From: Oscillospiraceae bacterium
GTDB lineage: Bacteria; Bacillota; Clostridia; Oscillospirales; CAG-272
DNA: 33,286 bases
Assembly (NCBI GenBank): GCA_015064845.1
Contig: SVRL01000019.1
Span: forward strand, 1-33,286
Direction: 5' to 3'
Shown piece after piece: positions 1 through 6,696 of this stretch. Each line of letters starts with the position of its first letter. Position 1 is the stretch's first letter. The position numbers were made by a program, and so were the translations under genes. The notes below the pieces were generated by a model that did no database searches, had not been told where the DNA came from, and saw nothing but the letters and a program-made list of their open reading frames with translations.

Positions 1-279
1 GCATCCGGCAAATTGGATCTCCAAATGCTCATCTACTCAATCATCAATACCGTTATTCTCTGTCTGCCTCTTGGTATTGCAAGTTTGATCTTGACCATCC
101 TTGCAAAAGATGCACCCACTGTGGAAGAAGAAGCAAAGAAGCTCAAAACAGCCAAAACCTGCAATATAATCGGTACGCTTATTGCCTGCACCATTGTTTT
201 GATTTTTGTATTGTTTTGCATTTTCCTAGTCATTTTAGCAATCATTATGGTAATCGAGGATCCTTATTATCACTATTAA
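1..279 (+). CDS. CD225/dispanin-like membrane protein, 5' cut by window edge
   Basis: The reading frame is open to base 1 and reads ASGKLDLQM before the visible part, so the start lies outside the window. The translation closely matches the C-terminal half of the next gene: ASG linker, first hydrophobic segment with CLPLGIASLILTI, a loop ending EEAKKLKTAKTCNIIG, then a second hydrophobic segment. This two-helix pattern with a charged loop is the CD225/dispanin fold known from small bacterial membrane proteins, usually behind an N-terminal zinc ribbon as in the neighbour. The two genes therefore look like a tandem duplication. The C-terminus is more hydrophobic and ends in a YYHY tail that the neighbour lacks. 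Function in bacteria is unknown. A hairpin terminator follows. Confidence 0.8.
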   Translation, partial: ASGKLDLQMLIYSIINTVILCLPLGIASLILTILAKDAPTVEEEAKKLKTAKTCNIIGTLIACTIVLIFVLFCIFLVILAIIMVIEDPYYHY

Positions 280-313
280 TTTTCAATCCACATCATTAAA
301 TCTTCTTAAACAT

Positions 314-337
314 AAAAGCGGGTATTGCCCGCTTTTT
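314..337 (+). terminator. Rho-independent terminator
   Basis: GCGGG (318-322), a 5-nt loop, CCCGC (328-332), then five T. Flanking A's extend the stem. It lies 35 bases after the first CD225 gene and ends that transcript. Confidence 0.85.
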
Positions 338-398
338 AACATTTATTATAACTTTTTCTGATTTTTTGTATAAAAAGACAATTTTTTCAAGAATACGA

Positions 399-427
399 TT
401 GACAAATGCAAAATATATTTATATAAT
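399..427 (+). promoter_or_regulatory. Sigma-A promoter for the second CD225 gene
   Basis: TTGACA (399-404), 17-bp spacer, TATAAT (422-427). It is a perfect consensus, about 55 bases ahead of the start codon. Confidence 0.9.
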
Positions 428-482
428 AGTAGTATAGACTTTTTATTTTTACTTGAAATACATACAGAAGGAGATTTTTATC

Positions 483-899
483 ATGGCATATTGCAGCAAC
501 TGCGGCTATCAGCTTGAAGAAAACGCAAAGTTCTGCCCTGCTTGCGGTACGAAAACGGAAACGTCCGCCGAAACCCTCGCAGAAGAAGCACCCGTAACCG
601 AAATCCCCACTCCCGTTGAATCCACAATCGAAACTCCCGCGCCCGCAAAGGCTTCCGGCGTTTTGAATATGCCTATGCTCATCTGGGCGATCATCAACTT
701 GATTGCTTGTTGCATGCCTCTCGGCATTGCAGGCTTGGTTCTGACCATTATGGCAAAAGACGCTCCCTCTGAGACAGAAGAAGCAAAGAAACTCAAAACA
801 GCAAAAACCTGCAACATCATCGGCTCCATCGGTGGCGTTATTTATATTCTGATTTGTTTTGTTTTGGGCGTTATCATCGGCTTGGCTGAATATCTTTAA
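483..899 (+). CDS. Zinc-ribbon CD225/dispanin family membrane protein
   Basis: 138 residues. The start at 483 was chosen because AGAAGGAG (466-473) is correctly spaced before it; an upstream in-frame ATG at 453 lacks such a site. Residues 1-22 form a zinc ribbon with Cys4, Cys7, Cys18 and Cys21 (YCSNCG, FCPACG). Residues 28-58 are a Pro/Thr/Glu-rich linker. Residues 62-91 are a hydrophobic segment with CCMPLGIAGL, followed by the charged loop EEAKKLKTAKTCNIIG and a second membrane helix (about 111-135). This is the bacterial zinc-ribbon plus CD225 architecture; the biochemical role is unknown. It is a paralogue of the gene to its left but has its own promoter and terminator. Confidence 0.88.
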   Translation: MAYCSNCGYQLEENAKFCPACGTKTETSAETLAEEAPVTEIPTPVESTIETPAPAKASGVLNMPMLIWAIINLIACCMPLGIAGLVLTIMAKDAPSETEEAKKLKTAKTCNIIGSIGGVIYILICFVLGVIIGLAEYL

Positions 900-904
900 T
901 CGGC

Positions 905-930
905 AAAAGGACGGGTTTTCCCGTCCTTTT
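905..930 (+). terminator. Rho-independent terminator
   Basis: AAAAGGACGGG, loop TTTT, CCCGTCCTTTT. It starts five bases after the stop of the second CD225 gene. Confidence 0.85.
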
Positions 931-963
931 ATATCGTTATTCCAAAATGAAAGGATGTTATTT

Positions 964-1380
964 TTGAAAAATTACTCTTTGCGTTTGCGGATTCTTATCG
1001 GCATCGGCATACCGTTTGGCATTTTGCTTTTGGCAATCTATGCGCTTTTAATCGGAAAAACGCCGCCCTGTTTGTTTTATGAGTTTACGGGATTATATTG
1101 TCCCGGTTGCGGCGCGGGCAGGTTTATGCTCTCTCTTTTACACTTGGATTTTTATGCCGCATTCCGTTATCAGCCGTTGCTTTTCATTTCTTTTCCCTTT
1201 CTGTCATACTATATCGCAAAACTCTATATCGCTTTTGTTTTCGGCAAAGATATTTTACCCTTTCCGAAAATCAAAAACCGTTGGTTCGGAATTACGGTAA
1301 CCGTCCTTATCATTGCTTATTGGATTTTGCGTAACATTCCCGTTTTCCCCTTTACGCTTCTGGCACCGAATGCAGTATGA
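964..1380 (+). CDS. DUF2752 membrane protein
   Basis: 138 residues from a TTG start at 964. That start is preferred because AAAGGA (950-955) lies 8 bases upstream; ATG 955 in the same frame overlaps this site and has none of its own. The family signature is CPGCGAGR at residues 46-53 followed by LLHLDFYAAFRYQPLLF, typical of DUF2752. Three to four membrane helices are visible (about 8-30, 74-93, 108-124). The family is of unknown function and often sits beside CD225/TM2-type genes, as it does here. There is no separate promoter between it and the terminator at 905-930, so expression may come from read-through or a weak unseen promoter. Confidence 0.85.
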   Translation: MKNYSLRLRILIGIGIPFGILLLAIYALLIGKTPPCLFYEFTGLYCPGCGAGRFMLSLLHLDFYAAFRYQPLLFISFPFLSYYIAKLYIAFVFGKDILPFPKIKNRWFGITVTVLIIAYWILRNIPVFPFTLLAPNAV

Positions 1381-1408
1381 ATTCTTGACAATATCAAATT
1401 TTGAATGC

Positions 1409-1441
1409 AAAAAGAGCAAAACTTTTCGTTTTGCTCTTTTT
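1409..1441. terminator. Bidirectional terminator between convergent genes
   Basis: AAAAAGAGCAAAAC, short loop, GTTTTGCTCTTTTT. A-run on one side and T-run on the other serve both the DUF2752 gene (plus) and the HAD gene (minus). Confidence 0.85.
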
Positions 1442-1446
1442 CTGTA

Positions 1447-2220
1447 TTATTTGATAATATCGCCTACGCCGCTCAGAATATATTTCGGACGGTAGGGGAA
1501 TTTATCCACGTCCTCTCTGGAGGTTACACCGCTGAGAACGAGAATAGTATCCACGTTGGATTCAATTCCGGCAATGATATCTGTATCCATCCTGTCTCCG
1601 ATAAAGACGATTTCCGAACTGCGGCAATCAATTTTTTTCAGTCCGCGTCGCAACATCAAGGGGTTGGGTTTGCCCACAAAATATGCTTTTTTACCCGTTG
1701 CAATTTCGATGGGAGCAATCAGCGAACCCGTTGCGGGCATGATACCTTTTTCGGTTACACCCACGGTATCGGGATTTGCGCCGATCAGCTTTGCGCCCTT
1801 ATTCACAAGCTCAATGGCTTTTTCAATCTTTTCAAAACAATACGTACGCGTTTCTCCGAGCACGACGTAGTCGGGATTAACGTCATTCATATAAATGCCC
1901 ATATCATACATCGCTTTGGCAAGCGCCGCTTCTCCGATGACATACGCCGTACATCCGGGCGCTTGGCTATACAAAAATTCAGCCGTTGCCATCGCGCTCG
2001 TATAAAAATGCTCTGCGCCGACATTCAAGCCCATACGAGCCAGCTTCATACTCAGTTCATGCGGTGTACGCTCGGGACTGTTGGTCAGAAAAACGAATTT
2101 TTTATCGTTTTCAATCATCCAATTCACAAATTCCTTGACACCGTCCAAAATACGGCTTCCGTGATAGATCACGCCGTCCATATCACAGATAAAACCTGCT
2201 TTGTTCATAATTTCTTGCAT
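1447..2220 (-). CDS. HAD-IIA phosphatase, NagD/AraL type
   Basis: 257 residues from ATG 2220, chosen for a GGAG six bases upstream; longer in-frame starts exist. It shows the HAD motifs in order: DMDGVIY with Asp13 (nucleophile) and Asp15; FLTNS with Thr46/Asn47; Lys184 in FVGKPNP; and GDRMDTDI with Asp209/Asp214. The cap lies between motifs II and III (class IIA), as in NagD, AraL and p-nitrophenyl phosphatase-like proteins. The family removes phosphate from sugar phosphates and nucleotides; the real substrate cannot be read from sequence. Cytoplasmic, monocistronic, with its own consensus promoter. Confidence 0.9.
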   Translation of the reverse strand: MQEIMNKAGFICDMDGVIYHGSRILDGVKEFVNWMIENDKKFVFLTNSPERTPHELSMKLARMGLNVGAEHFYTSAMATAEFLYSQAPGCTAYVIGEAALAKAMYDMGIYMNDVNPDYVVLGETRTYCFEKIEKAIELVNKGAKLIGANPDTVGVTEKGIMPATGSLIAPIEIATGKKAYFVGKPNPLMLRRGLKKIDCRSSEIVFIGDRMDTDIIAGIESNVDTILVLSGVTSREDVDKFPYRPKYILSGVGDIIK

Positions 2221-2264
2221 AGCAATCTCCATTCCGCCGCCCAAACGGCACAAATTATATTTTC

Positions 2265-2293
2265 ATTATATCAAAAAAACAAACAAATTTCAA
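2265..2293 (-). promoter_or_regulatory. Sigma-A promoter for the HAD gene
   Basis: On the minus strand TTGAAA (2293-2288), 17-bp spacer, TATAAT (2270-2265), about 45 bases ahead of the start codon. Confidence 0.85.
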
Positions 2294-2366
2294 GATGACA
2301 TTCAAAGTTCTTCACAATATTGATTACCGATTTTTTGAAATAACATAAACAGAAAGCTCTATATCT

Positions 2367-2409
2367 AAAAAGACCCGCTCGCGGATATTACTCCGAAAGC
2401 AGGTCTTTT
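2367..2409 (-). terminator. Terminator of the GH3-MBL-CotH-GH10 operon
   Basis: The minus strand reads AAAAGACC, an interrupted stem, then GGTCTTTTT. It begins 16 bases after the GH10 stop codon. Confidence 0.8.
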
Positions 2410-2424
2410 CGTTTTATAATGCGT

Positions 2425-3789
2425 TTACTTGGGAATCACAATATTTTTTGATCGGAAATCGCGTCTGCGGTTATCGTAGCCGGTGTTATCTTTATAAAGA
2501 CGGACGGTTTTTTTCACGGTTTTGCCGCCACAGGTGGCTTCCACTTCGTAATCGCCGTAAAAACCGGTAAAATAAAACGTACCGTTGGCATTGCCGTTCA
2601 GATTGGTTCTCCATTCCTGATTGATAAGCGAATCCAATACGCGATAGACAGGTTTTTCCGTACAATCGTTACGGATAAGTCCCGAATGGAAACGGTTTTC
2701 ATCTCCGAATGCCGTTTCATCGGCAAGATTCCACCAGACGATGGAATCGACGTATTTTCTGCCGAACCAAAGCTTGAAAAGACGTTTCGTCAGCTCCGCT
2801 TGCAGTTCTTCGTCCTCGGAATCATATCCGAAAGACGGAATGGAAATTTCGGAAACGGAAATCGGAAGTCTGAAATCCCCATATCTCTCAAATGCATCGA
2901 GGAGCTTCAAGGGATTGCAGGATTGATGCACCTGCGAAAACAGCTTTTCTTTTTCCCCGTTTGCATGGAATTGTATGCCAATTCCTTCGATGGGTGCGCC
3001 TTTGGCGAGATTTTCCTTGAGTGCCATATAATAATAACTGCGGAAACCGCTGTATTGCGTTTCTCCAAAGGTTTCGTGCATACCCTCATTCCAATACAAA
3101 TTGGAATACGGAAAATATTTTTTGCAAAGATCAAACGCCCATTTTTCGTGGTCGGGTTCGTCCGTGATCTGTAAATTACGGCAGCCGAATCCTTTATAGC
3201 AATTTTTATAAATGCGGAACATTTCATTGATGACATCCACATCCAGAAAAGTGGTCGGATATCGCTCAGAAAGCGCTTTCAGACGACGGTCAATCTTGAT
3301 TTTGATCTCTCTGCTGTCCTCTCCGATCCAATCGGGCTGAAAGGAATTGTAAACCAGACAATGCCCTTTCATGCGCAAGCCGTTTTCTTCACAGAATTTT
3401 ACCGCCGAGTCCACGGGAGGTCTTCTATGAATATAAGACGAATTTTCCGCAAAACGAGGGGTTCCCTCTTCGGGTTCCAAAGTATCCCAATAAAGCGGAA
3501 TCACTGCGTAATTGAACAGCTTCGTGAATTTTTCGCGGTAGACAAGACGGCGTTTTTCGTCGGGAAATTCATCCAGATAAAAAAGATTGCAACCAAACTT
3601 GAATTCGTGAGAAATCTGCTTGACGGAAATTTTCACATCGGAAAGAGGATTTCCGTTTTCATCTGTAAAAGAAAGACCAAACGCGCCTTTTCTGTTTTCT
3701 TCAATATCTCTTTCCAGTTTGGAATCGAGATAAAAGCCAAAGCGGTCAAACGCATCGATCAGCTTTTGTATTTCTTTTTTCTCTGACAT
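2425..3789 (-). CDS. Glycoside hydrolase family 10 (endo-beta-1,4-xylanase-like)
   Basis: 454 residues, AAAGGA seven bases before the ATG. Residues 35-62 resemble a short beta-sandwich ahead of the barrel. GH10 landmarks follow: W101 in LYWDTLEPEEG, H143 in GHCLVY, acid/base Glu189 in DVINE, IQFH at 272-275, nucleophile Glu314 in SVSEI, and W352/W353 in VWWNLAD. Residues after about 395 look like a small beta domain. GH10 enzymes hydrolyse the xylan backbone. No signal peptide is present, so it is probably cytoplasmic and acts on imported oligosaccharides, or it is a non-canonical GH10. Last gene of a four-gene operon, 15 bases after the CotH gene. Confidence 0.9.
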   Translation of the reverse strand: MSEKKEIQKLIDAFDRFGFYLDSKLERDIEENRKGAFGLSFTDENGNPLSDVKISVKQISHEFKFGCNLFYLDEFPDEKRRLVYREKFTKLFNYAVIPLYWDTLEPEEGTPRFAENSSYIHRRPPVDSAVKFCEENGLRMKGHCLVYNSFQPDWIGEDSREIKIKIDRRLKALSERYPTTFLDVDVINEMFRIYKNCYKGFGCRNLQITDEPDHEKWAFDLCKKYFPYSNLYWNEGMHETFGETQYSGFRSYYYMALKENLAKGAPIEGIGIQFHANGEKEKLFSQVHQSCNPLKLLDAFERYGDFRLPISVSEISIPSFGYDSEDEELQAELTKRLFKLWFGRKYVDSIVWWNLADETAFGDENRFHSGLIRNDCTEKPVYRVLDSLINQEWRTNLNGNANGTFYFTGFYGDYEVEATCGGKTVKKTVRLYKDNTGYDNRRRDFRSKNIVIPK

Positions 3790-3804
3790 AAAAGATTCCT
3801 TTCT

Positions 3805-5811
3805 TTATCGGCCGTGCTTCTTTATAAAAATAAGTATCAATGCAACACCGCAAATCACGAAAAAGATTGCCGAAATAATAATGAGCGCCACGGGAGAAAT
3901 ACCTTGCGCGGAAGGTTCGGACACCGAATCCGTTGATTCCGAGGAATCAACCGTACTTGCCGACGTTTCCTGTTTGGACTCCGTCGTCATCTGTTCGGAA
4001 GAGGAGCCCGTTGTTTCCTCGGGAGGAGGGGGCGGAGGAGGCGTTTCGGCAGTTCCGATGGAGGAACGGAGCGCCTCTGCACGCGCGGAAAGGTAATACC
4101 GCATAAAGCCAAGCGCCGTATCCTTCGTATTGTCGTACGGCGTTCCGTATTCCGCAAACTGAATGAATTTTACGGAGCTTTTATTCCCGCTTTGGGTAAG
4201 AAGCCATGAATGACCGTCATAAAGCTTCCATCTCGTTCTGTCCATTGCAACACCCTCGCAGATTTCATCGACACTTTCGGAAAACCATCCGTTTTCGGAA
4301 AGCACGGACTTTACGGCAGAATAAGCAACGGCATATTTTTGCGCAACCTCATATTGAAAATCCGCGTGTGACATCAGTTTCTTTCCGAAATCGCGGACAT
4401 AATTCTGAAATACGCCTTCCTGCGCCCAGAGAAAAGAGGTATCGTCAAAGAAATATTTATCAAATTTGATATTGCCGAGCGTATTATCCAAGTCCCAAAG
4501 AGGTCCGTTATAAATTTTTGAAGTTTTTCCGTCTTGATCGGCATCCTTAAAGAAAAACATACTGCCGAGATATGCATCCCAGTTTTTCATCAATTCCTGC
4601 ACGGTATATACGCCCGCAAAGCTTTCCATATCAATGTATTCGCTGTAATGAATACCCTTGCGGTTATATCCTGTTTCGGAAAATATCGCTTCTTCCATAT
4701 CGGCAAACAATCCCGAGATATATTCCATCTCTTCCTTACTTGCATATTCGGGAGATTTTACGGCGTAAATCAAACCGCTTTCGGTGGTAAAGTGGCAAGG
4801 CTCCTGTTCTCCGCGGAAATCCAATTCCACGAGATAACCGCCCGTAATATCAGCAGGAGATTTCACACCTTCACAATAGGTATATTTTGTCAAAATCGTT
4901 TCATTGATGAGCTTTCCGCTCTTCACCGTAACGATACGGGAATCTTCAAGATCAATATCGGGATTTGCCTTTTCCGTTGCTTTTTCCAGATCTTCGATAT
5001 CTATGCGGTTTCCGTCGATCTGCACTTTTTCGCAAAGCATATACATACCGCGGTATTCTCCGTCAATATAAAGATTGACGAAGCGGTAATCAATATTGTA
5101 TGGAATATCCAGCACGTCGCCGAGATGAAAACCGAGCGCATTATGGAGCATGGATTGGTCGGTATAATTGGCAAGCAAAATCCACGTTTTTGCTTTTCCC
5201 ATACCGAAAAGATCCGTTTTGGAATCAAGCTTGATCTGATACGGCTTTTTCAAATAGGTAAACGTCGCGTTTCCTCTGCCCTTGATCTCACTTTTTGTCT
5301 GTGCCGCGCTATCGCTGTATTCCGTTTTACCTTGATCGTCAAGAATCAGAATTTCAGATTTTTTATCTCTCGTTTCCTTGTTTACATCGATCGAAGGCAG
5401 TCCGATGGAAGTCTGCACGAAAACGGAGCCGAGCTTGGTGTCGTGATAAAACGTGTAATGCTCCGTCTTTCCGCCGAAGATCAAGGCGAATCGGTAACAT
5501 TCCGCGCCCCGTTCATCCGTTGTTTTTGCAAGCGTAATGTCCAGCGTTTCGCCTGCTTTCAACGTACCGTAAAAGCTCTTGTTTTCTCCGCTGTATGAAA
5601 TTTCGCCTTCATAAGAAAATTTGATTTTTGTAATATCCACAGCAGGAGGAAGATAAAAATTACGGTCCGTCGGGAAAATTTCAAGGTTTTCTCCGCTTTC
5701 AGCAGTCCAAACAACGGCAATATCCGTCTGCGGTTCGGCAGAAATAACCAAAGAACATCCGAGAACCATCAGAAAGACCAAACCGAAAATCATAAATATA
5801 TTCTTTTTCAT
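3805..5811 (-). CDS. Surface-anchored CotH-kinase family protein
   Basis: 668 residues. Start 5811 has AAAGGA eight bases upstream; an ATG at 5832 overlaps the previous stop and has no site. Residues 1-25 are a signal peptide (cut near ISA-EP; Cys19 in VLGC is a possible but poor lipobox). Residues about 30-130 are a beta-rich N-terminal domain. Residues 175-450 carry the CotH kinase fold: GRGNATF, KKPYQIKL, WILLANYTD, YRFVNLYIDGEYRGMYMLCE and metal-site-like GPLWDLDNTLGN (436-447). A seven-proline run (591-597) and a Ser/Thr/Glu linker lead to a C-terminal helix (about 639-663) ending KKHGR. CotH of Bacillus spores is an atypical protein kinase; in Clostridia the domain also occurs on exported proteins near carbohydrate enzymes. 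Here it is probably a membrane-tethered outside protein made together with GH3 and GH10. Confidence 0.88.
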   Translation of the reverse strand: MKKNIFMIFGLVFLMVLGCSLVISAEPQTDIAVVWTAESGENLEIFPTDRNFYLPPAVDITKIKFSYEGEISYSGENKSFYGTLKAGETLDITLAKTTDERGAECYRFALIFGGKTEHYTFYHDTKLGSVFVQTSIGLPSIDVNKETRDKKSEILILDDQGKTEYSDSAAQTKSEIKGRGNATFTYLKKPYQIKLDSKTDLFGMGKAKTWILLANYTDQSMLHNALGFHLGDVLDIPYNIDYRFVNLYIDGEYRGMYMLCEKVQIDGNRIDIEDLEKATEKANPDIDLEDSRIVTVKSGKLINETILTKYTYCEGVKSPADITGGYLVELDFRGEQEPCHFTTESGLIYAVKSPEYASKEEMEYISGLFADMEEAIFSETGYNRKGIHYSEYIDMESFAGVYTVQELMKNWDAYLGSMFFFKDADQDGKTSKIYNGPLWDLDNTLGNIKFDKYFFDDTSFLWAQEGVFQNYVRDFGKKLMSHADFQYEVAQKYAVAYSAVKSVLSENGWFSESVDEICEGVAMDRTRWKLYDGHSWLLTQSGNKSSVKFIQFAEYGTPYDNTKDTALGFMRYYLSARAEALRSSIGTAETPPPPPPPEETTGSSSEQMTTESKQETSASTVDSSESTDSVSEPSAQGISPVALIIISAIFFVICGVALILIFIKKHGR

Positions 5812-5828
5812 TGATGACATCCTTTCTT

Positions 5829-6665
5829 TCATTTTTTACCGGAAATCTCCGTCTGCATACCGTCGTATGCAACCAAAAAACCGTAATCCTTCACAAGTTC
5901 TTCCACAACGTGCTGAAGCGGATTTCCGTTATGCGAAAAATGATTGACGATTTCAACCGTATTTTCATCAATCGCTCCCATTTTCATCAGGCGGTCATGA
6001 ACCCTTCCGATATTACTGATACCCATATGGCCGCCTTTGTCGCTGTAAGAAATATTCACATTGGTACAGTCGTAGCTTACGCAATCGAAACGGATTCCTT
6101 CTTTTTCAATATATTGAAAAACCTCGTCGTAAAAATAACCGGTATCGTGTGCGTAAAGCAAGGTAGCATCTTTTCCGCAGATCACATAAATGAAAGGTTC
6201 CTCCGCAGGATCATCCATATGTCTTGCGGGAAGCGCGGTTACGGTATACTCGCCGACAACGGTGGGCTGATAGGGAGAAATCTTATGTACGTCAATGTGT
6301 TTGACGTTGGGAACCTGTTCAATCTTTCGAATCGCACCGGCACCGCAGTATACGCCAAGTGTTCCTTCGCGCATTTCATGAGCAAAAGGAGAATGTCTCA
6401 TCTCAAACTCAGCCGGATACAAATGATCACCGTGAGGATGCGTGATCAGCAGATTTTTAATTAAATCCCCCTCAATCCCATTCGTCAAAAAGTGAAAATA
6501 GGTATCTGCGGGAAAATCGATCAAAAGATCATCGTTGACCATTGCCTGTGAACGTGTGCGAATATTTTTTCCGCCAAGCTTTCTCGCTTCTTTACAGTAC
6601 GCACAGTTGCAGAATACCGCAGGCATACCCTCCGCCGCCGCTGTTCCCAAATATGTCAGTTTCAT
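5829..6665 (-). CDS. PhnP-like metallo-beta-lactamase-fold hydrolase
   Basis: 278 residues, GAGG eight bases before ATG. The N-terminus LTYLGTAAAEGMPA and cluster CNCAYC (Cys19, Cys21, Cys24) resemble the PhnP branch, which uses an extra cysteine-bound zinc. The metal site is THPHGDH (His76, His78, Asp80, His81), with His149 in ARHMDD, Asp174 in AHDTG and His242 in VNHFSHNG. PhnP itself is a phosphodiesterase acting on cyclic ribose phosphates; this relative sits in a carbohydrate operon and no phn genes are present, so its substrate is open. Cytoplasmic. It lies 31 bases after GH3 and 17 before CotH, so cotranscription is nearly certain. Confidence 0.85.
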   Translation of the reverse strand: MKLTYLGTAAAEGMPAVFCNCAYCKEARKLGGKNIRTRSQAMVNDDLLIDFPADTYFHFLTNGIEGDLIKNLLITHPHGDHLYPAEFEMRHSPFAHEMREGTLGVYCGAGAIRKIEQVPNVKHIDVHKISPYQPTVVGEYTVTALPARHMDDPAEEPFIYVICGKDATLLYAHDTGYFYDEVFQYIEKEGIRFDCVSYDCTNVNISYSDKGGHMGISNIGRVHDRLMKMGAIDENTVEIVNHFSHNGNPLQHVVEELVKDYGFLVAYDGMQTEISGKK

Positions 6666-6696
6666 AGCTTTAACCTCGTTTCTTCGATATTACTGA

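Noticed and set aside
1405-2298. 297-codon plus-strand frame opposite the HAD gene
   Set aside because: The minus strand shows full HAD motifs, promoter and ribosome site; the plus frame is a long antisense shadow without any of these.
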